Shown here: positions 58,013 to 64,000 of the stretch, piece by piece | Layout: every line of letters starts with the position of its first letter | Position numbering within the stretch: position 1 is the stretch's first letter | Assembly: GCF_019635455.1 (NCBI RefSeq) | Contig: NZ_JAHBZJ010000007.1 | Location: forward strand, 114,665 to 178,664 | DNA: 64,000 nucleotides | DNA from: Sphingomonas sp. | GTDB taxonomy: Bacteria > Pseudomonadota > Alphaproteobacteria > Sphingomonadales > Sphingomonadaceae | Direction: 5' to 3' | Program-made: the position numbers and the translations under genes | The notes under the pieces: model-generated | What the model was told of the DNA's origin: nothing | The model's input: the letters and a program-made list of their open reading frames with translations, nothing else | The model's database searches: none

Positions 58013-58093
58013 CGTTGCACCGCGGGATTGTCCGTTGACAGTCAGGGCTGCTTCGCGATGCTTGCGGTCCGGCAGATCGGTAGGGGAAGCAGG

Positions 58094-59437
58094 ATGCGGC
58101 GACTGACCTTGGCTCTTGCGACGGCTGCTGCCGTACTTCCCGGCGGCGCGGTGCTGGCCCAGTCGGCGCAGGGCGACGTCGCGGTCACCATCTACAACAA
58201 CAATCTCGCGCTGGTGCAGGACAAGCGCCAGCTGAACCTTCCCTCGGGCAAGTCGAAACAGGATTTTCCCGACGTGTCGGCACAGATCCGCCCCGAAACG
58301 GTGACCCTCGCCGCGCCCGGCGCGACGATCGTCGAACAGAATTTCGATTTCGACCTGCTTTCGCCCGAGGCGCTGATGGAAAAGGCGGTGGGACAGAATG
58401 TCACCATCGTCCGCAACGGGCAGAGCCTGCCGGCGAAGATCCTGGCCTATAATGACGGCACGGTGGTCGAAATCGGTGGCCGGATCGAGGTGCTGGGGAA
58501 GGACGACCGGGTGATCTTCCCCTCGCTGCCGCCCTCGCTGCGCGCGCGGCCGACATTGTCGGTGACGCTGGACGCCGATCGCGCGGGGACGCGCCCGGTG
58601 ACGCTCAGCTACCTGACCAGCGGGATGGGCTGGAAATCGGATTATGTCGCGCTGTTCGACGAAAAGGCGGGAAAGATCGACGTTCAGGGCTGGCTGACGC
58701 TCACCAACCGTAGCGGCACCACCTACAGCAACGCCAACACGCTGCTGGTCGCCGGCGCGGTCGGCAGCGGCGGGCGCGGCATGGGATCGGTGATGGAGCC
58801 GGGAACCGAAACCGCGGGCCGCGAACGGATCGGCGATTTCTACGTCTATCCGATCCCGGGCCGGGTCACGATCGCCGAACGCCAGCAGAAGCAGGTCAGC
58901 TTCCTCGACGTCGCCGGCGCCCCGGCGGCAAAGGCCTATGCCTATCGCAATGGCTGGCTGGGCCGGCAGGATCAGCCGCGCAGCGTCGATACCGTGCTGC
59001 GCTTCTCGTCGTCAAAGGATGGCGGGCTGGGCGACGCGCTCCCCGCCGGCACTGTGCGCATCTATATGCGCGACGCGCGCGGGGCGCCCCAGTTCATCGG
59101 CGAGAATGCGATTCCGCACACCCCGATGGGATCACGGATCGCGATCCGCACCGGCGAAGCGTTCGATGTGAAGGTAAAGGCCGTGGTGCAGACCCGCGAA
59201 CGGGTGAACAGCAGCAAGTGGCGCACGACGATGGTCTATACGCTGACCAACGCCAAGCCGGAGCCGGTGACGGTCGAACTGTCGCAGGCGGGTCTCGACA
59301 ATTGGTGGAAGGACACCCGAATCCTCAACGAGACCCAGGCGAGCGAGCGGGTCAGCGCCGACGAAGCGCTGTGGAAGGTGGCCGTCCCCGCCAATGGCGA
59401 GGCGAGCGTCACCGCGACCTTCGAAACCCGCTACTGA
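58094..59437 (+). CDS. exported DUF4139 domain protein, copy 1
   Basis: Protein of 447 residues with a signal peptide (MRRLTLALATAAAVLPGGAVLAQ). AGGGGAAG lies upstream of this ATG; earlier in-frame starts would put the signal internally. The mature protein has the DUF4139 pattern: VTIYNNNLALVQDKR, SLPPSLRARPTLSVTL, VTLSYLTSGMGWKSDYVALF and a C-terminal beta-rich half ending with GEASVTATFETRY. Function is unknown; members are periplasmic or surface beta-sandwich proteins. The next gene is a divergent paralogue eight bases downstream. Confidence 0.85.
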   Translation: MRRLTLALATAAAVLPGGAVLAQSAQGDVAVTIYNNNLALVQDKRQLNLPSGKSKQDFPDVSAQIRPETVTLAAPGATIVEQNFDFDLLSPEALMEKAVGQNVTIVRNGQSLPAKILAYNDGTVVEIGGRIEVLGKDDRVIFPSLPPSLRARPTLSVTLDADRAGTRPVTLSYLTSGMGWKSDYVALFDEKAGKIDVQGWLTLTNRSGTTYSNANTLLVAGAVGSGGRGMGSVMEPGTETAGRERIGDFYVYPIPGRVTIAERQQKQVSFLDVAGAPAAKAYAYRNGWLGRQDQPRSVDTVLRFSSSKDGGLGDALPAGTVRIYMRDARGAPQFIGENAIPHTPMGSRIAIRTGEAFDVKVKAVVQTRERVNSSKWRTTMVYTLTNAKPEPVTVELSQAGLDNWWKDTRILNETQASERVSADEALWKVAVPANGEASVTATFETRY

Positions 59438-59445
59438 GCGCGGCG

Positions 59446-60969
59446 GTGCGGGCGATCCGCACGGCTGCCCTCGCCCTTGCCCTGGTGGCGGGGGCCGTCG
59501 GCGCGCATGCACAGGAGGTGCAGACCTCCTCCGCGCCGGAGAAGGTCGCGGTCACCATCTATCGCGCGCCCTATCGCAGCGCGGATACGCCGATCAGCCT
59601 CAGCTATCTGGGCGGCTACGCGCTCATCACCGAAACGCGCACGATACAGGTTCCGCAGGGAAGGGCGGTGATCCGGTTCGAGGGGGTGGCCTCGGGCATC
59701 CTGCCCGAAAGCGCGATCGTCACCGGCCTGCCCGCCGGCGTCCGGGAAAAGAATCTCGACGGCGACCTGCTCTCGCCCGCCAGCCTGTACAAGCGCGGCT
59801 TCGCGCGTCCGGTGACGCTGCGCCGCATGCGCGACGGCAAGGTGGTGGAGGAGCGGGCGATCATCCGATCCGGGCCGGACGGCGCCGCGATCGTCGAAAC
59901 CGAACGCGGGATCGAGGCGCTCAATTGCGGCCCCACCGACGATTCGATCGCCTATGACGGCGTTCCCGCCGGATTGTCGGCGCGGCCGACGCTGTCGGTC
60001 GAACTCGATTCGCCCCGCGCCGGGACCGCGCAGGTCACCTTGTCCTACCTCGCCTGGGGGTTCGACTGGCAGGCCAATTATGTCGCGACCCTGGCGGAGG
60101 GGGCGAAGCGCGCCGACCTGTTCGCCTGGGTCACGCTGGCGAGCACCGACATGACCAGCTTCGCCGATGCCGACACGATGGTGGTCGCCGGCCGGATCAA
60201 CCGGACGACCGGCCGCACGTCCAACCCGTTCGAAAGTGCGGACCGGCTCGAATTCCAATGCTATCTGCCCGACCGGGGGAATGGCGGCCCGCCGCCACCC
60301 CCGCCGCCGCCTCCACCCCCGCCGCCCGCGCCGGTGATGGCCGCCCCGATGATGGAAGACCGGGTGGTGGTCACCGCCTCTCGCGTGCGGAAGGTGGAGC
60401 AGGAGGATCTTGGCGACCTCAAGGCGTATCGCGTGCCGGAGCCCACCACCGTTGCCGCCAAATCGCAAAAGCAGGTGGCGATGCTGAGCAAGGACGCGGT
60501 TCCGGTGACCATCGTCTATGGATCGCAGATCGGTTTCTATGGTGCCGGCCAGCCGCGCATCGTGGTGCGCGCGGTCAACAAGGCGGACAAGGGCCTGGGC
60601 CTGCCGCTGCCCGCCGGACAGGTCGCGTTGTTCGAACGGACCGGTAGCCGCGCATTGCTGATCGGCGAATCATCGACCGACGACAAGGCGATCGGCGAGG
60701 AGGTCGAACTCAAGTTCGACGGGGCGGCCAATGTCGCGGTCCAGCATCGCAAGCTGACCGTTACCGACAAGGCGCATGCATTCGAACTGACCGTGACCAA
60801 CGCGAACCCCTTTGCGGTCCGATTCGAGGGTGATTTCGACATCGATCCGCAATTGATGACCGCATCGTCGGCGCGGCTGGAAAAGAAGAACGGCCGCAAT
60901 CTGTGGGCGGTCAGTGTCCCCGCGAACGGATCGGTGAAGCTGACCTATACGGTCACGCTGCCCCGCTAG
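59446..60969 (+). CDS. exported DUF4139 domain protein, copy 2, with poly-Pro and TonB-box-like segment
   Basis: Paralogue of the preceding gene, 507 residues. The GTG start is inferred from the signal peptide (VRAIRTAALALALVAGAVGA, cut near AHAQ); the ribosome site is poor, so translation may be coupled to copy 1. It shares VTIYRAPYR, LSARPTLSVEL, VTLSYLAWGFDWQANYVATL and ANGSVKLTYTVTLPR with the family. Between the two halves is an insert: a run of 13 prolines and then EDRVVVTASRVRKVEQ. The latter resembles the IVVTASR segment that precedes plug domains in TonB receptors. Function unknown. Confidence 0.83.
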   Translation: MRAIRTAALALALVAGAVGAHAQEVQTSSAPEKVAVTIYRAPYRSADTPISLSYLGGYALITETRTIQVPQGRAVIRFEGVASGILPESAIVTGLPAGVREKNLDGDLLSPASLYKRGFARPVTLRRMRDGKVVEERAIIRSGPDGAAIVETERGIEALNCGPTDDSIAYDGVPAGLSARPTLSVELDSPRAGTAQVTLSYLAWGFDWQANYVATLAEGAKRADLFAWVTLASTDMTSFADADTMVVAGRINRTTGRTSNPFESADRLEFQCYLPDRGNGGPPPPPPPPPPPPPAPVMAAPMMEDRVVVTASRVRKVEQEDLGDLKAYRVPEPTTVAAKSQKQVAMLSKDAVPVTIVYGSQIGFYGAGQPRIVVRAVNKADKGLGLPLPAGQVALFERTGSRALLIGESSTDDKAIGEEVELKFDGAANVAVQHRKLTVTDKAHAFELTVTNANPFAVRFEGDFDIDPQLMTASSARLEKKNGRNLWAVSVPANGSVKLTYTVTLPR

Positions 60970-60999
60970 GACGGATCGACCCGCGGCGCCGTCGGCATC

Positions 61000-61284
61000 T
61001 CAGTCGCGATCGTCCCGATTCGATCCGTCGGCGCGCGCGTCATGACCACTTCCCGAACTCAGGAAGATCAGGCCCATCAGCGCGCCGGCCAGCAGGACGG
61101 ACAGGCCGATCCCGATCGCCATCGCGATCGATGCGTGGAGCTGGAACGCGCCGACCGACACATACAGGCCGATCACCGCCGCCACCGAGGAGGCGAGCGC
61201 GGCCAGCGCGGCGATGCCGAACATGCGGCGGTAGCGGCGCCAGGCGAGGCGCGCATAATCGGGATCGTCGAGATTCGGCTTCAT
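61000..61284 (-). CDS. small two-helix membrane protein, unknown function
   Basis: Protein of 94 residues with two hydrophobic helices (about 22-44 and 52-76) and a charged tail ending SNRDDRD. The N-terminus (NLDDPDYARLAWRRYRRMF) is cytoplasmic-looking. AAAGGG lies before the ATG. It is divergent from the CBS gene, 66 bases away, and converges on the DUF4139 pair. Confidence 0.7.
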   Translation of the reverse strand: MKPNLDDPDYARLAWRRYRRMFGIAALAALASSVAAVIGLYVSVGAFQLHASIAMAIGIGLSVLLAGALMGLIFLSSGSGHDARADGSNRDDRD

Positions 61285-61350
61285 GCCCTTTCAATTGGCC
61301 TCGATTCGTGTGACTCTCAACCGCCTCAAACAGGAACAAGGAGACTGGCG

Positions 61351-61779
61351 ATGACGATCGCGGCGATCCTGGGCGGCAAGGGGACGGATGTCACTACCAT
61401 CGATGGCGGGCAATCGGTGCGCGATGCGGTCGCGCTGCTGTCCGCGCGGCGAATCGGCGCGGTGCCGGTGGTCGAGGGTGGAACGGTGGTCGGCATCTTT
61501 TCCGAACGCGATGTGATCCGATGCCTCGAACACGCAGGTGCGGGCGCGCTCGACCAGCAGGTGCGGATGGTGATGACCGCGCCGGCGATCACGGTGACGC
61601 GGGACGAGCCGGTGCTGGCGGCATTGTCGCTGATGACCCGCCGGCGCATTCGCCACCTGCCGGTGGTGGAGAATGGCGCGCTGCTCGGCTTTGTGTCGAT
61701 TGGCGATCTGGTGAAGCACCGGATCGACCGGATCGAGGCCGAGGCGGATCAGATGCGCGCCTATATCCAGCAGGTGTAG
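61351..61779 (+). CDS. two-CBS-domain protein
   Basis: Stand-alone CBS pair of 142 residues. CBS1 (about 8-60: VRDAVALLSARRIGAVPVVE, VVGIFSERDVIR) and CBS2 (about 75-130: VLAALSLMTRRRIRHLPVVE, LLGFVSIGDLVKHRI) both carry the adenosyl-binding loop motifs. Such proteins sense adenine nucleotides or SAM; the partner is unknown. AAGGAGA precedes the ATG at good spacing. Confidence 0.9.
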   Translation: MTIAAILGGKGTDVTTIDGGQSVRDAVALLSARRIGAVPVVEGGTVVGIFSERDVIRCLEHAGAGALDQQVRMVMTAPAITVTRDEPVLAALSLMTRRRIRHLPVVENGALLGFVSIGDLVKHRIDRIEAEADQMRAYIQQV

Positions 61780-61780
61780 C

Positions 61781-61802
61781 GGCGCCGGCGCGGGCCGGCG
61801 CC
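61781..61802. terminator. hairpin between the CBS and flippase genes
   Basis: Perfect 9-bp stem GGCGCCGGC with GCCGGCGCC and a 4-base loop, two bases after the CBS stop. It can serve both convergent genes; no T-run follows. Confidence 0.6.
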
Positions 61803-61811
61803 CCCGGACGA

Positions 61812-63284
61812 TCACTGCCGGATCATCGCGATCGCATCCGTGACCGTTTCGCGCGCGAAGATCAGCAGCCACGCGCCATAGGTGCATGCCCCGGTCGCCC
61901 CGAGCAGCATCAGTTGTGCCAGCGGCGGCATCGTCGGCGGCAGTGCGTGGTCGAGCAGCCCGACGATCAGCGCCATGCCGGTCGCGGCCGTGGCCGGCGG
62001 CACGATCGCCGCGATCCACGCGCGCCAGGCCAGGCCGATCACCGGCAGCGATCGCGCGGCGGTCAGCGCGAGAAAGATCGGCCATGCCGCGATCCACGCC
62101 ACCGCCATGCCCATGATGCCCCAATGCACCGCAATCAGGAATGCGCCGGGCAACAGCACCGCGCCGATCGCGGCGGTCTGCGCGCCGATGCCCGGACGTC
62201 CCCGCGCGTCGGTCGCGGGCGCGAACAGGATCTGGAGCGTCATGAACGGCATCGCCAGCGCGAGCAGCCGGACGATCGGTGCCGCCTCGGCCCATTTCGC
62301 GCCCAGCGCGACCGCCACCACCGGCTCCGCGACAACGGCGAGACCAAGGTAGAAGGGCATCGCCACCACCAGGATGAGTCGTGCCGATCGGGCAAAGGCG
62401 CTCGCCGCGCCCGCCGCATCGTCCTGCATCCGCGCATAGGCGGAAAAGGCGACCTCGTTCAGTGCCGGCACGAATTTCTGCACCAGGATCTGGGTCAGGA
62501 AGATGCTGGTCGTATAGATGCCCAGCCAGTGCGGATCGAACAGCCGTCCGGCGATGAAGATGTCGGCCTGGCTCTGCACGAACCAGAACAGCTGTCCCGC
62601 GGCCAGCACCCCGCCATAGCGCGCGATGCCGCCGGCTCCGCGAAAGTCGAAACTGGGCCAGATCAGCGACCCCGCCGCCCAGGTCATGCCGATCGCGCGC
62701 GTGGCGAACAGGATGATCGGCGCCAGCACCAGCGTCCACACCCCCATTCCCGCGCCCGCGCCCGCGAGCGCGGCGAGCGCGCCGGCGACGGACGAGGCCA
62801 GATTGACCTGCGCCTGCCTGCGGAAATCCATCGCCCGGGCAAGCAGCGCATAGGGGAGCGCGATGAACGGCGTCGCGAGATAGAGCAGCGCCTGCACCCG
62901 CAGCAGATCGGCCACCATCGGCTGCCGGTAATAGGCGGCGGCCAGCGGCGCCATTGCCACCTGCGTCGCGCCGAGCGCTAGGTTCAGCAGCAGCAGCATC
63001 CCGAACAGCTGGCGAATCGCGCGTGTATCGATCTGTGGCCGCTGAATGATCGCGCTCGCCAGACCATAGCCGTTGAGCATGTTGAGCAGGACGAGAATCA
63101 CCTGCGTCATCGCGAACAGCCCGTAATCCGACGGGCTGAGCAGGCGAATCACGACGAAGGTGGAGGCCCAGGCGACGATCTGGCCGAGAATCTGTGTTCC
63201 CGAACGCCAGATCACCGCGCTGCGCACCTGATTCCGCAGCGATTCTGTGGCCCGATTCGATGATTCGGCGGTCGATTCGATCAT
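61812..63284 (-). CDS. lipopolysaccharide/polysaccharide flippase (PST, MOP superfamily)
   Basis: Integral membrane protein of 490 residues with about 12-14 hydrophobic helices, matching WzxC-like polysaccharide transporters that flip lipid-linked repeat units across the inner membrane. Recognisable parts are VIWRSGTQILGQIVAWASTF at the start and LSPSDYGLFAMTQVILVLLN. No glycosyltransferase is near it in this window, so the substrate cannot be inferred. It is divergent from the rrn operon. Confidence 0.87.
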   Translation of the reverse strand: MIESTAESSNRATESLRNQVRSAVIWRSGTQILGQIVAWASTFVVIRLLSPSDYGLFAMTQVILVLLNMLNGYGLASAIIQRPQIDTRAIRQLFGMLLLLNLALGATQVAMAPLAAAYYRQPMVADLLRVQALLYLATPFIALPYALLARAMDFRRQAQVNLASSVAGALAALAGAGAGMGVWTLVLAPIILFATRAIGMTWAAGSLIWPSFDFRGAGGIARYGGVLAAGQLFWFVQSQADIFIAGRLFDPHWLGIYTTSIFLTQILVQKFVPALNEVAFSAYARMQDDAAGAASAFARSARLILVVAMPFYLGLAVVAEPVVAVALGAKWAEAAPIVRLLALAMPFMTLQILFAPATDARGRPGIGAQTAAIGAVLLPGAFLIAVHWGIMGMAVAWIAAWPIFLALTAARSLPVIGLAWRAWIAAIVPPATAATGMALIVGLLDHALPPTMPPLAQLMLLGATGACTYGAWLLIFARETVTDAIAMIRQ

Positions 63285-63375
63285 CCCGATGGCATAGCGG
63301 AGACCTGTTTACGGCCCGTAAAGCGCGGATTTCTGCGGGTTTGCGGCGATTTGAAATAAAAATGCAAAAAGGTTG

Positions 63376-63404
63376 TTGACCGAATCCAACACCACGCATA
63401 GAAG
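63376..63404 (+). promoter_or_regulatory. rrn promoter
   Basis: TTGACC and TAGAAG with an exact 17-base spacer, preceded by an AT-rich stretch (AAATAAAAATGCAAAAAGG) that could act as an UP element. It lies about 340 bases before the mature 16S end. Confidence 0.7.
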
Positions 63405-63512
63405 CCACTCCACCGACGCGGTGAGCCACACGGTTCGCTTCGACGGTCACCAAAAACCAGGCGCCAGACCGCCCCACTAAAAAAGGGGTTAGGTAAGGCG
63501 TCGGTCTTTTGC

Positions 63513-63523
63513 GCTCTTTGACA
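63513..63523 (+). promoter_or_regulatory. rRNA antitermination boxA
   Basis: GCTCTTTGACA matches the conserved boxA core (GCTCTTTRACA) that recruits the Nus complex to rRNA transcripts. It is about 225 bases before 16S. Confidence 0.8.
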
Positions 63524-63746
63524 TTGTGATTTTGATGAAGGGACATGTGGGCGGCGGCCCCGGGTCCGACAGCTTCTAGGTGTCGGAAACTCGGTAAAAC
63601 CAAGCCGTTCCAACGTTCTCGTGCTTCGGCGCGGGAATGTGAAACATGTCCTACACGTTTCCATTACGTGAAAGATTTGTGCAGGAACGGCTCCTAGAAA
63701 TGAGCTGCATCCTCGGGGTTATTCCGCCTCGTTGATGTGGAACATC

Positions 63747-64000
63747 AAACTTGAGAGTTTGATCCTGGCTCAGAACGAACGCTGGCGGCATGCCTAACAC
63801 ATGCAAGTCGAACGAGACCTTCGGGTCTAGTGGCGCACGGGTGCGTAACGCGTGGGAATCTGCCCTTGGGTTCGGAATAACTCGCCGAAAGGCGTGCTAA
63901 TACCGGATGATGTCGTAAGACCAAAGATTTATCGCCCAAGGATGAGCCCGCGTAGGATTAGCTTGTTGGTGAGGTAAAAGCTCACCAAGGCGACGATCCT
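63747..64000 (+). rRNA. rrs: 16S ribosomal RNA, 5' part
   Basis: Starts with the universal AGAGTTTGATCCTGGCTCAG (primer 27F region) and continues AACGAACGCTGGCGGCATGC, typical of alphaproteobacteria. Only the first ~254 bases are inside the window. The first variable region (ACCTTCGGGT loop) is short, as in Sphingomonas. Confidence 0.98.

Larger units (their letters stand above)
63285..63746 (+). other. rrn promoter and leader region
   Basis: Upstream region of the ribosomal RNA operon, lower in GC than its surroundings. It holds the promoter and boxA listed separately, a CCGACA/TGTCGG stem near 63567-63588 and a 7-bp hairpin TTGATGT/ACATCAA (63732-63748) right before the 16S gene. The promoter of the leftward flippase must also be here. 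No ORF is supported. Confidence 0.75.

Noticed and set aside
61291..63603. Minus-strand open frame of 770 codons over the CBS and flippase genes
   Set aside because: It runs in a different frame through two well-supported genes and into the rrn leader.

Overview
The window is GC-rich alphaproteobacterial chromosome, most likely Sphingomonas or a close relative (Sphingomonadaceae). The evidence is the 5' end of a 16S rRNA gene at the right edge, whose first ~250 bases read like Sphingomonas 16S, together with a large TonB-dependent receptor, the imuA-imuB-dnaE2 mutasome with a GTTC-N7-GTTC LexA box, a Ku/LigD pair, and the alphaproteobacterial order miaB-phoH-ybeY-corC-lnt-metK. Almost all DNA is coding. 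The high GC makes many long antisense open frames, which are left out.

Layout. 1-6704: a membrane histidine kinase and its LuxR-type regulator, followed by five consecutive exported proteins: two paralogous Cys-rich lipoproteins, a small secreted Cys protein, a third lipoprotein and a secreted cyanovirin-N-homology (CVNH) protein. 6775-15358: a C4-dicarboxylate locus, dctD-dctB divergent from dctA-esterase-TonB receptor, with two matching 18-bp palindromes 32 bp apart between them. 15446-16965: CDF metal exporter and pdxH. 17041-20364: Ku and LigD for non-homologous end joining. 20432-23805: ATP-grasp/Alpha-E fusion plus transglutaminase, a predicted and poorly characterised peptide-ligation module. 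23877-28310: DnaJ-like protein, YihY/BrkB protein, fabI, a GNAT protein, aroC. 28441-33419: a small exported protein, purA and a large soluble PAS/GAF hybrid kinase. 33530-41065: an FAH-family enzyme facing the SOS operon imuA-imuB-dnaE2-thpR. 41161-44646: M3 peptidase and metK. 44727-53021: lnt, a PHA-system protein, a small membrane protein, a PQQ-type sugar dehydrogenase, corC, ybeY, phoH, a secreted protein and miaB. 53250-57955: hisS, prfA, a small unknown, prmC and a DUF4167 protein, with two copies of a long palindromic repeat placed just before prfA and prmC. 58094-63284: two DUF4139 proteins, a small membrane protein, a CBS protein and a polysaccharide flippase. 63285-64000: rrn promoter, boxA leader and 16S rRNA start.

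How genes work together. Overlapping stop/start codons define likely operons: dctB-dctD, dctA-esterase, pdxH-CDF, ATP-grasp-transglutaminase, imuB-dnaE2-thpR and corC-sugar dehydrogenase. The least explained parts are the exported Cys-rich cluster beside its two-component system, the degenerate DctD with paired operators, the RNA 2',3'-cyclic phosphodiesterase coupled to the SOS polymerase operon, and the palindromes at the translation starts of prfA and prmC. All family calls were made by reading motifs; no database search was run.
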